Shown: piece after piece, positions 27,753-37,506 of the stretch
How positions within the stretch are numbered: position 1 is the stretch's first letter
How the letters are laid out: each line of letters begins with the position of its first letter
Assembly (NCBI RefSeq): GCF_019956415.1
Contig: NZ_JAHBDK010000017.1
Location: forward strand, 1 to 64,000
Reading direction: 5' to 3'
From: Pseudomonas sp. GL-B-19
Lineage (GTDB): Bacteria; Pseudomonadota; Gammaproteobacteria; Pseudomonadales; Pseudomonadaceae
DNA: 64,000 nt
The notes under the pieces: generated by a model
The model's database searches: none
What the model saw: the letters and a program-made list of their open reading frames with translations, nothing else
What the model was told of the DNA's origin: nothing
Program-made: the position numbers and the translations under genes

Positions 27753-27949
27753 CGGCATCAGATCCACCACAAATCCACAATCAAGAAACAATTAAGCAGC
27801 CCTTCGGCTGCTCACCGAACTGTTCCCGTTACGTTTACGTCACCGTGATGCTGGCCCACTTGTGGCCTTTCTCCACGGCAACATGCCATCTCGCTACTCA
27901 CCTACACACTTTTGGCCGCCAACAGGGCGCATCAATGAAGTGCGCAGAC
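27753..27949. other. spacer between tubulin-like and DUF2288 genes
   Basis: No gene is supported. AGCAGCC-CTTC-GGCTGCT at 27794-27811 forms a short stem. Read on the minus strand it is followed by TTAATTGTTT and may end the DUF2288 transcript. Confidence 0.4.
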
Positions 27950-28255
27950 TCAGCTCGTCGCCCTTTCCTGGATCAGAATCCACGGCGAAACCACCACGGC
28001 CCACAGCTCCGGATCGCGTTCAAAAAGATCCAGCGCCCGCGTTTCAGACAGCTTGGCGACTTGGTCGGCGGCCAGCCAGGCAGCCACTTTCTCGCCTTCG
28101 TCAGTAGCGACTGCCTCGGCGGCGGCGATCAAATCCAGACCAGGGTCGACCCACAATAGGGCACCCCTGGCAAAGAACGGCTCCAGCTCTTTCCAGGTAA
28201 TAGATGCGGTTTCACCAAGCAGCTTGGCATAGAGGGTGCTAGGTTCTTGAGTCAT
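27950..28255 (-). CDS. DUF2288 family protein
   Basis: 101 residues. The pattern LYAKLLGETASITWKELEPF, GALLWVDPGLDLI and DQVAKLSETRALDLFERDPELW matches DUF2288, a small soluble gamma-proteobacterial family without known function. Monocistronic, divergent from braC across a 350-base gap. Confidence 0.8.
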   Translation of the reverse strand: MTQEPSTLYAKLLGETASITWKELEPFFARGALLWVDPGLDLIAAAEAVATDEGEKVAAWLAADQVAKLSETRALDLFERDPELWAVVVSPWILIQERATS

Positions 28256-28490
28256 GGGTCCTGTCCGGAAAAGAAATCGACGCGAATGATAACGTTGGTG
28301 GTCCGCCAGAAAAACCCGGATGCAATTTAGTCACCGATTGAATAAACGCAGGAAAGCCAAGGAATGCTGCTGAATCAAGCAATTAGCCAGCTAACATCCG
28401 CCGTGATTCTGTCTTTTTCTTTCAAAAAAGCGACACCCGCAGAATTTGCCCCCTTGCGCCAGCTTCCCAGGCTAACAATTGGCGCTCTAC

Positions 28491-28506
28491 ACTGTACCGG
28501 TACAGT
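28491..28506. promoter_or_regulatory. 16-bp perfect palindrome upstream of braC
   Basis: ACTGTACCGGTACAGT is fully self-complementary and lies 100 bases before braC, in its leader. This form suits a homodimeric repressor such as a TetR- or GntR-type protein. It is not a LexA box, which needs eight bases between CTGT and ACAG. The regulator is unknown. Confidence 0.5.
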
Positions 28507-28605
28507 TGTCGGGGGCATTTTCCGGAAGGTATCGAAGATATCTGACCCGGTTCTGCTGCTTCGGCGCCAGGACTATAAAAACTACAACAGTAAGAGTGGA
28601 GCACT

Positions 28606-29733
28606 ATGACTAAGGCTACTAAGCAGATTTCCAAACTGTTTGCCGCTATGGTTCTGGCCGGGGTTGCCAGCCATTCGTTCGCAGCTGACACCATCAAGAT
28701 CGGCATCGCTGGCCCTAAAACCGGCCCTGTAGCCCAATACGGCGACATGCAGTTCAGTGGCGCCAAAATGGCCATCGAACAGATCAACGCCAAAGGCGGC
28801 GTAGACGGCAAGAAACTCGTAGCCGTTGAATACGATGACGCCTGTGATCCGAAACAAGCGGTAGCGGTCGCGAACAAAGTCGTCAACGACGGCGTCAAGT
28901 TCGTGGTTGGCCACCTGTGCTCCAGCTCCACTCAACCGGCTTCGGACATTTACGAAGACGAAGGCGTGATCATGATCACCCCGGCTGCCACCAGCCCGGA
29001 CATCACCTCTCGTGGTTACAAAATGGTGTTCCGCACCATCGGTCTGGACAGCGCCCAGGGCCCTGCCGCCGGTAACTACATTGCCGATCACGTGAAACCG
29101 AAAATCGTTGCTGTGCTGCACGACAAACAGCAATACGGTGAAGGCATTGCCACCGCCGTGAAGAAAACCCTGGAAGGCAAAGGCGTCAAGGTTGCCGTGT
29201 TCGAAGGCGTCAACGCCGGCGACAAAGACTTCTCGTCGATGATCGCCAAGCTCAAGCAAGCCAACGTCGACTTCGTCTACTACGGCGGCTACCACCCAGA
29301 GCTGGGTCTGATCCTGCGTCAATCCCAGGAAAAAGGCCTGAAAGCCAAGTTCATGGGTCCGGAAGGCGTGGGTAACGACTCCATTTCGCAGATTGCCAAG
29401 GACGCTTCCGAAGGTCTGCTGGTAACCCTGCCGAAATCCTTCGACCAGGATCCAGCCAACGTTGCCCTGGCTGACGCGTTCAAAGCCAAGAAAGAAGACC
29501 CGAGCGGTCCGTTCGTGTTCCCATCCTACTCGGCTGTTGAAGTGATCGCCGAAGGCATCAAGACTGCCAAGTCCGAAGACCCTGCCAAAGTGGCTGAAGC
29601 CATCCACGCCGGCACTTTCAAAACCCCGACTGGCGACTTGTCTTTCGACGCGAAAGGCGACTTGAAAGACTTCAAATTTGTGGTTTACGAGTGGCACTTC
29701 GGCAAACCAAAAACTGAAGCTTCGCCTCAGTAA
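28606..29733 (+). CDS. braC: branched-chain amino acid ABC transporter, periplasmic binding protein
   Basis: 375 residues. Signal peptide of about 26 residues ending SHSFA, then ADTIKIGIAGPKTGP, the type I Leu/Ile/Val-binding fold. DDACDPKQAVAVANK and VGHLCSSSTQPASDIY are diagnostic for LivJ/LivK/BraC. It captures Leu, Ile, Val and Ala for the braDEFG transporter. A terminator and 230 bases separate it from braD, which allows excess binding protein to be made, as in other pseudomonads. Confidence 0.95.
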   Translation: MTKATKQISKLFAAMVLAGVASHSFAADTIKIGIAGPKTGPVAQYGDMQFSGAKMAIEQINAKGGVDGKKLVAVEYDDACDPKQAVAVANKVVNDGVKFVVGHLCSSSTQPASDIYEDEGVIMITPAATSPDITSRGYKMVFRTIGLDSAQGPAAGNYIADHVKPKIVAVLHDKQQYGEGIATAVKKTLEGKGVKVAVFEGVNAGDKDFSSMIAKLKQANVDFVYYGGYHPELGLILRQSQEKGLKAKFMGPEGVGNDSISQIAKDASEGLLVTLPKSFDQDPANVALADAFKAKKEDPSGPFVFPSYSAVEVIAEGIKTAKSEDPAKVAEAIHAGTFKTPTGDLSFDAKGDLKDFKFVVYEWHFGKPKTEASPQ

Positions 29734-29757
29734 GGCTTTGCCATACTGACTGCCAAT

Positions 29758-29787
29758 AAAGCCCACGGCGTGCCGCGGGCTTTGTTT
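29758..29787 (+). terminator. attenuating terminator between braC and braD
   Basis: AAAGCCC, a GC-rich loop and GGGCTTTGTTTT. Because braDEFG have no obvious strong promoter of their own, it probably sets the ratio of binding protein to permease. The rest of 29788-29965 shows nothing further. Confidence 0.75.
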
Positions 29788-29965
29788 TACGAACGTTTTG
29801 GGCCGCGCTGGCGTGATCCGCCAGTCTCCCCACCTGAAAATCTCAAAACCGTCATCAGCGGTTCGCTGGCCAACCTCGAATTCGAAGTGGATGCAGATCC
29901 ACGGGGCTCGAGCGGGAAAATGACTCCACCAGTGAAATGCGTATCAGGTTTTTAGGAGCGCTGTA

Positions 29966-30889
29966 ATGCCTGACATCTATCACTTTTTCCAACAGCTGGT
30001 TAATGGTCTGACCATTGGCAGCACGTATGCCCTGATCGCCATCGGCTATACGATGGTTTACGGCATCATTGGAATGATCAACTTCGCCCACGGCGAGGTG
30101 TACATGATTGGTTCCTATGTGGCGTTCATCGCCATTGCCGGGCTGACCATGATGGGACTCGACAGCGTTCCGCTGTTGATGACTGCCGCTTTTCTCGCGA
30201 CCATCGTCGTGACCAGTGCCTACGGCTACAGCATCGAACGGATCGCCTACCGCCCCTTGCGCGGCAGCAACCGTCTGATCCCGCTGATTTCCGCCATCGG
30301 CATGTCGATCTTCCTGCAGAACACGGTTCTGTTGGCGCAAGACTCCAAGGACAAATCCATCCCCAACCTGATTCCGGGCAACTTTGCCTTCGGGCCAGGT
30401 GGCGCACATGAAGTGCTGATCTCCTACATGCAAATCGTGGTGTTCGTGGTGACCTTCGTCGCCATGCTCGGCCTGACGCTGTTCATCTCCCGCTCTCGCC
30501 TGGGTCGCGCCTGCCGTGCCTGTGCCGAAGACATCAAGATGGCCAACCTGCTGGGTATCAACACCAACAACATCATCGCCCTGACCTTTGTCATCGGTGC
30601 TGCTCTGGCGGCCATCGCGGCTGTGCTGTTGAGCATGCAATATGGCGTGATCAACCCGAACGCCGGTTTCCTCGTCGGCCTCAAGGCCTTCACCGCTGCA
30701 GTACTGGGCGGTATCGGCAGCATCCCCGGCGCCATGCTCGGCGGGATCGTGCTGGGGGTAGCGGAAGCCTTTGGTGCCGATATTTTCGGCGACCAGTACA
30801 AGGACGTCGTGGCTTTCGGTCTATTGGTTCTGGTGTTGTTGTTCCGGCCAACCGGCCTGTTGGGCCGTCCGGAGGTTGAAAAAGTATGA
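29966..30889 (+). CDS. braD: branched-chain amino acid ABC transporter permease BraD (LivH)
   Basis: 307 residues, eight or so membrane segments. [19 protein letters not shown] at the start and [19 protein letters not shown] in the coupling region (EAA-like loop) mark LivH-type permeases. It pairs with BraE in the inner membrane. Its stop overlaps the braE ATG by four bases. Confidence 0.95.
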   Translation: MPDIYHFFQQLVNGLTIGSTYALIAIGYTMVYGIIGMINFAHGEVYMIGSYVAFIAIAGLTMMGLDSVPLLMTAAFLATIVVTSAYGYSIERIAYRPLRGSNRLIPLISAIGMSIFLQNTVLLAQDSKDKSIPNLIPGNFAFGPGGAHEVLISYMQIVVFVVTFVAMLGLTLFISRSRLGRACRACAEDIKMANLLGINTNNIIALTFVIGAALAAIAAVLLSMQYGVINPNAGFLVGLKAFTAAVLGGIGSIPGAMLGGIVLGVAEAFGADIFGDQYKDVVAFGLLVLVLLFRPTGLLGRPEVEKV

Positions 30890-32142
30890 CTAGGAATCTT
30901 AAACAGGCGTTGTTCAGCGCCTTGCTGGTGTGGGCCGTTGCCTACCCGGTACTCGGTCTGAAACTGACCATTGTCGGCATCAACCTCGAAGTCCATGGCA
31001 CCAGCAACGCAACGCTGATCACCATCGCCGTGTGCTCGGTGCTGATGTTCCTGCGGGTGTTGTTCGACCACCAAATCAGCGCAGCCTGGAAAGCCTCGCC
31101 GAACATGCCGGTAATGCCGGCCAAGGCCAGTAACTTCCTGACCCTGCCGAGCACCCAGCGCTGGATCATCATTGCGCTGATCATCGGTGCGCTGGTCTGG
31201 CCGTTCTTCGGCTCGCGCGGCGCGGTAGACATCGCCACTCTGGTGCTGATCTACGTGATGTTGGGCCTTGGCCTGAACATCGTGGTCGGTCTGGCCGGCC
31301 TGCTCGACCTCGGTTATGTCGGTTTCTATGCCGTCGGCGCCTACAGTTATGCGTTGCTGTCGCATTACTACGGTCTGAGCTTCTGGATCTGCCTGCCAAT
31401 CGCCGGCATGATGGCGGCGACGTTCGGCTTCTTGCTGGGCTTCCCGGTATTGCGTTTGCGCGGTGACTACTTGGCGATCGTGACCCTGGGCTTCGGTGAA
31501 ATCATCCGTCTGTTCCTGCGTAACCTGACCGACCTCACCGGTGGCCCGAACGGCATCAGCAACATTCCCAAGCCAACGCTTTTCGGACTGACCTTCGATA
31601 AAACGGCCGCAGAGGGACTGCAGACGTTCCACGAGTACTTCGGCCTGGAGTACAACTCGATCAACAAGGTGATCTTCCTTTACCTGATCGCGGTGTTGTT
31701 GTCGCTGTTCGCCCTGTTCGTCATCAACCGCTTGCTGCGCATGCCTCTGGGCCGTGCCTGGGAAGCGCTGCGTGAAGATGAAATCGCCTGCCGTGCGCTG
31801 GGTCTGAACCCGACCATCATCAAGCTTTCGGCCTTCACCCTGGGTGCGTGCTTCGCCGGTTTCGCCGGTAGCTTCTTCGCCGCGCGTCAGGGCCTGGTGA
31901 CACCGGAGTCCTTCACCTTCATCGAGTCGGCGACCATCCTTGCCATCGTGGTGCTGGGCGGCATGGGTTCGCAACTGGGCGTCGTGCTGGCGGCCACGGT
32001 GATGATCCTGTTGCCGGAAATGATGCGTGAGTTCAGTGAATACCGCATGTTGATGTTCGGCGCCTTGATGGTGCTGATGATGATCTGGCGCCCTCAAGGC
32101 CTGCTGCCCATGCAACGTCCTCACATGGAGCTGCGCAAATGA
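30886..32142 (+). CDS. braE: branched-chain amino acid ABC transporter permease BraE (LivM)
   Basis: 418 residues. It carries the extra N-terminal segment typical of LivM, then the permease core [20 protein letters not shown], the coupling loop [18 protein letters not shown] and [16 protein letters not shown]. The overlaps with braD (ATGA) and braF (ATGA) show one transcript with coupled translation. Confidence 0.95.
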   Translation: MTRNLKQALFSALLVWAVAYPVLGLKLTIVGINLEVHGTSNATLITIAVCSVLMFLRVLFDHQISAAWKASPNMPVMPAKASNFLTLPSTQRWIIIALIIGALVWPFFGSRGAVDIATLVLIYVMLGLGLNIVVGLAGLLDLGYVGFYAVGAYSYALLSHYYGLSFWICLPIAGMMAATFGFLLGFPVLRLRGDYLAIVTLGFGEIIRLFLRNLTDLTGGPNGISNIPKPTLFGLTFDKTAAEGLQTFHEYFGLEYNSINKVIFLYLIAVLLSLFALFVINRLLRMPLGRAWEALREDEIACRALGLNPTIIKLSAFTLGACFAGFAGSFFAARQGLVTPESFTFIESATILAIVVLGGMGSQLGVVLAATVMILLPEMMREFSEYRMLMFGALMVLMMIWRPQGLLPMQRPHMELRK

Positions 32143-32906
32143 GCCGCGAGATCCTTAAAGTAGAAAATCTGAGCATGCGCTTCGGCGGCTTGCTGGCGGT
32201 CAACGGCGTCGCCCTGTCCGTGAAGGAAAAACAGGTCGTGGCATTGATCGGCCCCAACGGCGCCGGCAAGACCACGGTGTTCAACTGCCTGACCGGTTTC
32301 TACAAGCCGAGCGGCGGCAGCATCCTGCTGGACGGCGAGCCCATCGAAGGCCTGCCGGGCCACAAGATCGCCCTCAAAGGCGTGGTGCGCACCTTCCAGA
32401 ACGTACGATTGTTCAAGGACATGACCGCGGTCGAGAACCTCTTGATCGCCCAGCACCGTCACCTGAACACCAACTTCCTGGCCGGGCTGTTCAAGACCCC
32501 GGGCTTTCGCAAAAGCGAACGCGAAGCCATGGAGTTCGCCGCGTACTGGCTGGACAAGGTCAACCTCACGCAGTTCGCCAACCGTCCGGCCGGCACCCTG
32601 GCCTACGGTCAGCAACGTCGCCTGGAAATCGCTCGTTGCATGATGACCCGCCCGCGGATCCTTATGCTCGACGAACCGGCTGCCGGTCTGAACCCGAAGG
32701 AAACCGAAGACCTCAAGGCGCTGATCAGCGTGCTGCGTGAAGAGCACAACGTCACCGTGCTGTTGATCGAACACGACATGAAACTGGTCATGAGCATTTC
32801 CGACCACATCGTCGTGATCAACCAGGGCACGCCTCTGGCCAACGGTACGCCGGAACAGATCCGCGACAATCCCGAAGTGATCAAAGCCTACCTGGGGGAA
32901 GCGTAA
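32139..32906 (+). CDS. braF: branched-chain amino acid ABC transporter ATPase BraF (LivG)
   Basis: 255 residues. Walker [11 protein letters not shown], the LivG-type signature [13 protein letters not shown] in place of LSGGQ, Walker [14 protein letters not shown] and the switch His in [10 protein letters not shown]. It energises uptake with BraG. The braG start follows its stop directly. Confidence 0.96.
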   Translation: MSREILKVENLSMRFGGLLAVNGVALSVKEKQVVALIGPNGAGKTTVFNCLTGFYKPSGGSILLDGEPIEGLPGHKIALKGVVRTFQNVRLFKDMTAVENLLIAQHRHLNTNFLAGLFKTPGFRKSEREAMEFAAYWLDKVNLTQFANRPAGTLAYGQQRRLEIARCMMTRPRILMLDEPAAGLNPKETEDLKALISVLREEHNVTVLLIEHDMKLVMSISDHIVVINQGTPLANGTPEQIRDNPEVIKAYLGEA

Positions 32907-33608
32907 ATGCTGCAATTCGAAAACGTTTCCACCTTCTACGGCAAGATCCAGGCCCTGCACAGCGTCAACGTGGAAGTCCGCCAGGGCGAAATCGTGACCC
33001 TGATCGGCGCCAACGGTGCCGGCAAGTCGACCCTGCTGATGACGCTCTGCGGTTCGCCGCAAGCCCACAGCGGCAGCATCCGCTACATGGGTGAGGAACT
33101 GGTCGGCCAGAGCTCGTCGCAGATCATGCGCAAAAGCATCGCCGTGGTCCCGGAAGGTCGTCGAGTGTTCTCGCGCCTGACCGTGGAAGAAAACCTCGCC
33201 ATGGGCGGCTTCTTCACCGACAAGGGCGACTATCAGGAACAGATGGACAAGGTTCTCGAACTTTTCCCACGCCTGAAAGAACGATTCGCCCAACGCGGCG
33301 GCACCATGTCCGGCGGCGAACAGCAAATGCTCGCCATCGGCCGTGCGCTGATGAGCAAGCCCAAGCTGCTGCTGCTCGACGAACCTTCGTTGGGCCTGGC
33401 GCCGATCATCATCCAGCAGATCTTCGACATCATCGAACAACTGCGCAAGGATGGCGTGACCGTGTTTCTGGTTGAGCAGAACGCCAACCAGGCACTGAAA
33501 ATTGCTGACCGCGCGTACGTTCTGGAGAACGGCCGGGTGGTGATGCAAGGCACCGGTGAAGCACTGCTGACTGATCCGAAAGTGCGTGAAGCGTATCTGG
33601 GTGGTTGA
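32907..33608 (+). CDS. braG: branched-chain amino acid ABC transporter ATPase BraG (LivF)
   Basis: 233 residues. Walker A GANGAGKSTL, signature MSGGEQQMLAIGRAL, Walker B LLLLDEPSLGLAP and switch region FLVEQNANQAL, as in LivF. Last gene of the bra operon, ended by a terminator 16 bases on. Confidence 0.96.
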   Translation: MLQFENVSTFYGKIQALHSVNVEVRQGEIVTLIGANGAGKSTLLMTLCGSPQAHSGSIRYMGEELVGQSSSQIMRKSIAVVPEGRRVFSRLTVEENLAMGGFFTDKGDYQEQMDKVLELFPRLKERFAQRGGTMSGGEQQMLAIGRALMSKPKLLLLDEPSLGLAPIIIQQIFDIIEQLRKDGVTVFLVEQNANQALKIADRAYVLENGRVVMQGTGEALLTDPKVREAYLGG

Positions 33609-33623
33609 GTCTTTGCGGTAAAC

Positions 33624-33649
33624 AAAAACGGCCTTCGGGCCGTTTTTTT
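33624..33649 (+). terminator. intrinsic terminator of the bra operon
   Basis: AAAAACGGCC-TTC-GGGCCGTTTTTTT. Confidence 0.92.
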
Positions 33650-33680
33650 GTGCCTGCCACAAACCTTCCAGACAACGGAG

Positions 33681-33784
33681 ATCCCCTGTAGGAGCCGAGC
33701 TTGCTCGCGATAGCGGTGGATCAGACAACAATGATGTCGAATGACAAACCGCTATCGCGAGCAAGCTCGGCTCCTACAAGGGAT
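33681..33784. repeat. REP pair (REPIN-like), type B
   Basis: Inverted copies of the GAGCCGAGCTTGCTCGCGAT variant at both ends, 33681-33716 and 33749-33784, with nearly perfect 36-base arms. Confidence 0.92.
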
Positions 33785-33911
33785 TGGTGGTGACTTGAAG
33801 TTTTGTAGAAAAATTTTGGGATGGGCTGTAACGCATCGCCATGACCTTTCTCTAGAGCGGTAAGCAAGCACAAACGCTTTCTTACCCAACCTCAAAAACC
33901 GGAGAAACATC

Positions 33912-34214
33912 ATGACTGCTACCACCCGCACCCTGTCCGCCACCGCCCTGGTTCTGGCCCTCGGTTCTGCACTGAGTATGGCCGCTGTCTCCACCGTCCA
34001 CGCGGCCGACGACATGGAAAAATGCTTCGGCGTGGCCATGAAAGGTCACAACGATTGCGCAGCAGGCGCCGGCACCACTTGCGCCGGCACCTCGAAAACA
34101 GACTTCCAGACTAATGCTTGGAAGTCTGTCCCTAAAGGCACCTGCGCCACCACCGAAAGCAAGACCTCGTCGACCGGTTTCGGTCAGATGGAAGCCTTCA
34201 AAGCCAAAGCCTGA
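33912..34214 (+). CDS. bufferin-type copper-binding RiPP precursor (DUF2282)
   Basis: 100 residues. Signal peptide to about residue 31 ([13 protein letters not shown]), then a short mature part with four cysteines at 38, 49, 57 and 78 in the DUF2282 order ([27 protein letters not shown]). Bufferins of this family are modified on cysteines by a DUF692 enzyme and protect against copper in the periplasm. The next three genes are the matching enzyme, partner and DoxX protein. GGAG lies nine bases before the ATG. Substrate metal is inferred from the family. Confidence 0.88.
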   Translation: MTATTRTLSATALVLALGSALSMAAVSTVHAADDMEKCFGVAMKGHNDCAAGAGTTCAGTSKTDFQTNAWKSVPKGTCATTESKTSSTGFGQMEAFKAKA

Positions 34215-34239
34215 TCCGGACCCCGCCCGAGTGTCGACC

Positions 34240-35094
34240 ATGAACCATTCACCGTTCGGGTTCCCGCCCCGCGCCGGGCTGGGGCTCAAGACCGAGCACT
34301 TTCGTGAAGTGCTCGGTTCACCACCGGACATCGGCTTTTTCGAAGTCCACGCCGAAAACTACATGGTGGCCGGCGGCCCGTTTCATCATTACCTGGGGTT
34401 GATTCGCGAGCAGTATCCGCTGTCGCTGCATGGCGTGGGCTTGTCGATTGGTGCCGAAGGTCCGCTGGACACTCAGCACCTCAAACGCCTCGCCGCACTC
34501 ATCGAGCGCTATCAACCCCACGCCTTTTCCGAACACCTGGCCTGGTCCAGCCACGGCCCGGTGTTCCTGAATGACCTGTTGCCTCTGGCCTATGACAACG
34601 CAACGCTGAACCGCGTTTGCGAACACATAGACCAGGTACAAAGCACCCTCAAACGCCCGATGTTGCTGGAGAACCCGGCCACCTACCTGGCGTTCGAGCG
34701 CTCGACAATTGATGAAGCAGGCTTCATCAGCGAAATCATCCACCGCACAGGCTGCGGGCTGTTGCTTGATGTGAACAACGTCTACGTATCGTGCATCAAT
34801 CATCGTCGCGATCCAGTGGCCTACATCGACGCCCTGCCCCTTCATGCCGTCGGCGAGATTCATCTGGCAGGCTTTGCCGAAGACACCGACAGCCTCGGCG
34901 ACCGTCTGCTGATTGATGATCACGGCGCCCCCATCGATACCGCTGTCTGGTCGTTGTACCAGCACGTGCTGGAGCGGACAGGCCCGATAGCCACCCTGAT
35001 CGAACGCGACAATCAGTTGCCGGCCTTCAGTGTCTTGCAGGCCGAGGCGCGTCAGGCCGATGAGTTGTTGCTGTTCTCGGGAGGTCGGCCTTGA
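34240..35094 (+). CDS. DUF692 multinuclear non-heme iron oxygenase (MNIO), bufferin-modifying
   Basis: 284 residues from ATG 34240, 25 bases after the precursor; the longer frame to 34114 overlaps it. TIM-barrel MNIO family related to MbnB. Likely metal ligands are visible in [17 protein letters not shown]-like [31 protein letters not shown] and IDDHGAP. It would convert precursor cysteines to thio-heterocycles. The stop TGA overlaps the TTG start of the next gene. Confidence 0.9.
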   Translation: MNHSPFGFPPRAGLGLKTEHFREVLGSPPDIGFFEVHAENYMVAGGPFHHYLGLIREQYPLSLHGVGLSIGAEGPLDTQHLKRLAALIERYQPHAFSEHLAWSSHGPVFLNDLLPLAYDNATLNRVCEHIDQVQSTLKRPMLLENPATYLAFERSTIDEAGFISEIIHRTGCGLLLDVNNVYVSCINHRRDPVAYIDALPLHAVGEIHLAGFAEDTDSLGDRLLIDDHGAPIDTAVWSLYQHVLERTGPIATLIERDNQLPAFSVLQAEARQADELLLFSGGRP

Positions 35095-35852
35095 GCACGC
35101 AAGCCGTTTTTGCCGCAGCCTTGCTTGATCCCCAACAGGCCTGCCCTGAGGGCTTTTTCAGTGCCAATGGTGCCGACCCCGCCAGCCGTTTCGCGGTGTA
35201 TCGTAACAATGTGCAGAGCTCGTTGATCAACGCCTTGGCGCACAGTTACCCCGTCGTAATGCAATTGGTAGGTGATGAATTCTTCCGTGCCATGGCCGGG
35301 ATTTATCTGCTCAGCAACGCGCCCCAGAGTCCGTTGATCAATGATTACGGCAACCATTTTGCGCAGTTCATCAACGGCTTCGATCCGGCGAGCAGCGTGC
35401 CGTACCTGGCCGATGTCGCCAGACTCGAACGGTTGCGCACCACCGCTTATCACGCGGCCGACGCCCAGCCGTTGAGCCATGAACAGATCGGCGCAGCGCT
35501 CGCTGATCCGCAAACCCTGAGCGAGCTGACCGTCGAACTTCACCCCTCCCTCAACTTGCTGACCTCTGCCTTCGCCGTGGTCTCGATCTGGGCGGCCCAT
35601 CAGCAAGACGCAACGTTGGCCGGGATTGACCTGCACCACGGGCAACACGCACTGATCCTGCGCAATGGCCTGGACGTTGAAGTCTTCGTCATCGAGCCCG
35701 GCGCCAGCGCCTTCATCCACAACCTGCAAAGCGGCCAGCCGCTGATTCAGGCAGCAGAAACCGCACCCGCGTTCGATCTCAGCCAGACCCTGGCCCTATT
35801 GATCGGCCACAACGCCATAACTCACTTACACCACAACAAGGTATCGCCATGA
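35091..35852 (+). CDS. BufC/HvfC-like partner protein with DUF2063 domain
   Basis: 253 residues. The start is TTG 35091, chosen because GGGAGG precedes it and it overlaps the upstream stop. N-terminal DUF2063 ([42 protein letters not shown]) is the domain that in MbnC-like proteins binds the precursor leader and assists the MNIO enzyme. The C-terminal half is a beta-rich region of unknown role. The neighbours make the assignment firm. Confidence 0.86.
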   Translation: MSTQAVFAAALLDPQQACPEGFFSANGADPASRFAVYRNNVQSSLINALAHSYPVVMQLVGDEFFRAMAGIYLLSNAPQSPLINDYGNHFAQFINGFDPASSVPYLADVARLERLRTTAYHAADAQPLSHEQIGAALADPQTLSELTVELHPSLNLLTSAFAVVSIWAAHQQDATLAGIDLHHGQHALILRNGLDVEVFVIEPGASAFIHNLQSGQPLIQAAETAPAFDLSQTLALLIGHNAITHLHHNKVSP

Positions 35853-36331
35853 ACACACAGAACCCGATCAGCCGCGCCATCGCGCTGCTGGCGTTGACTC
35901 CACTGAGCCTGATCGCTTTTATTGCGCGGGTCTCCATCGCGGCGGTGTTCTGGAAGTCCGGGCAAACCAAAGTCGAAGGCCTCGCCATCGACCTGATCGA
36001 GGGCACGTTCGAGTTCGGCTGGCCACACCTGGCCGACTCAACCATCCCGCTATTCAAGAGTGAGTACCCCGTGCCGTTGCTGTCACCAGAGATCGCTGCA
36101 CACATGGCGGCGTTCGCCGAACACTTTTTCCCGGTGCTGATCCTGATAGGCTTTGCCACGCGTTTTTCGGCGCTGGCCTTGCTGGGCATGACCCTGACCA
36201 TTCAACTGTTCGTGTACCCCGATGCTTATCCAACCCACGGCACTTGGGCGGCGGTGTTGCTGTATTTGATGGCGACCGGGCCGGGGAAATTGTCGATTGA
36301 TCACCTGATCGCCCGGCGTTACTCCAACTAA
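35849..36331 (+). CDS. DoxX-family membrane protein of the bufferin operon
   Basis: 160 residues with four membrane segments; VSIAAVFWKSGQTKV near the first helix and AEHFFPVLILIGFATRFSALALLGMT are DoxX-like. DoxX proteins commonly close bufferin operons, possibly handling electrons or thiols. The ATG overlaps the preceding stop by four bases. A REP pair follows. Confidence 0.85.
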   Translation: MNTQNPISRAIALLALTPLSLIAFIARVSIAAVFWKSGQTKVEGLAIDLIEGTFEFGWPHLADSTIPLFKSEYPVPLLSPEIAAHMAAFAEHFFPVLILIGFATRFSALALLGMTLTIQLFVYPDAYPTHGTWAAVLLYLMATGPGKLSIDHLIARRYSN

Positions 36332-36363
36332 TACCATCTCCAAAACTTCAGGCGATGAAGAAC

Positions 36364-36463
36364 CAATGTGGGAGCGAGACCGGCTTGCCGGCGATGACGG
36401 ATCAACATTCAACAAAGATGTTGACTGATCTATCGCTTTCGCGAGCAGGCTCGCTCCCACATT
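36364..36463. repeat. REP pair, mixed types
   Basis: The right copy (36439-36463) is type A, but the left copy (36364-36395) reads GGAGCGAGACCGGCTTGCCG, another Pseudomonas REP variant. The two halves pair only at their ends, so this may be a recombined or degenerate pair. Confidence 0.75.
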
Positions 36464-36487
36464 AGGTTTGTGGTGTGCATTCAAAAT

Positions 36488-37402
36488 CTAGCGCTGAAGG
36501 CGATCCAGCGCCTCACCGCTGCGCTTGAACCAGCCGATCAGGTAATCCGCCAACACTTGCGTGCGTTTCGGCAGGCCGCCCTGATAAGGATGAACCAGGT
36601 ACATCGGCATGCGCCGCGTCTGATAATCGCGCAGGAGCCAGCGCAAGCGTCCATCCGCCAATTCCGCTTGCAGCAGGTACGACGGTAAACGGGCGATACC
36701 GGCACCCGCCAATGCGGCTTTTTTCAGCAAGCTGTAGTGATTGCTGGCAAACGGCCCCGACACCCGCACCCGTAGCAACTCGTGTTGCTGGTGATAGAGC
36801 CATTCTTCGCGACCACTGTAATGGCTGTTGAGCAAGCAACGGTGTTCAGCCAACGCCTGGGGCGTCAGCGGTTCGCCGAACCGTTCAAGATACGCAGGAC
36901 TGGCGCAGGTCATTTCGTGCCAAGCCAGCAATGGTCGCGCCACCAGACGCTCGTCCTTGCCCACCTCGGAGCGAATCGCCAGATCGAAGCCATCCCGTGA
37001 CAGGTCGTGAAACTGGTTGTTGAGGTCGAGTTCGATCTGTACCTCAGGGTATTTGCCGGAAAACTCCAGCAACAAACCGTCGAAGAAAGTTTCCCCCAGC
37101 GACACCGGCACTGTCATGCGCACCGGCCCGGCCATGTCGTCCTTCAACCGCGCCAATGCCTGACGCGCTCTCTCGACTTGCACTACCAGCGCTTGAGCTT
37201 GGGGCAACAGCGCTGCACCTGCCGCCGTCAGACTTAAACGGCGGGTGGTGCGTTGCAGCAGGACCACGGAAAACCGCGTCTCCAGCAAGCTGATGCGCTT
37301 GGATAGCTGCCCCTTGCTGCAACCCAGTTGCTGCGCTGCCAAGGTAAAACTCCCCGCTTCGATCAATACCGCAAACGCCGCCAGGTCATCCATCTCGCTC
37401 AT
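36488..37402 (-). CDS. LysR-family transcriptional regulator
   Basis: 304 residues from ATG 37402. Winged helix N-terminus (MDDLAAFAVLIEAGSFTLAAQQLGCSKGQLSKRI, about 4-40) and a periplasmic-binding-like effector domain. Like many AaeR/DsvA-type LysR proteins it lies divergent to a small dehydrogenase gene, with 104 bases between, and probably controls it. No effector is known. Confidence 0.9.
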   Translation of the reverse strand: MSEMDDLAAFAVLIEAGSFTLAAQQLGCSKGQLSKRISLLETRFSVVLLQRTTRRLSLTAAGAALLPQAQALVVQVERARQALARLKDDMAGPVRMTVPVSLGETFFDGLLLEFSGKYPEVQIELDLNNQFHDLSRDGFDLAIRSEVGKDERLVARPLLAWHEMTCASPAYLERFGEPLTPQALAEHRCLLNSHYSGREEWLYHQQHELLRVRVSGPFASNHYSLLKKAALAGAGIARLPSYLLQAELADGRLRWLLRDYQTRRMPMYLVHPYQGGLPKRTQVLADYLIGWFKRSGEALDRLQR

Positions 37403-37506
37403 GGATTGTTTCCATTTGAAAACCAAAGGTTGCCTATTAGTGCGCTTATCAGCAGAAAAAACCACTCTAGACTGAGACCTCATTCAACCACTCGAGGAAC
37501 AGCACG

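Noticed and set aside
30424..32124. 566-residue open frame antisense to braDE
   Set aside because: Same kind of shadow; the composition is Gln/His/Arg-rich and the sense strand encodes clear permeases.
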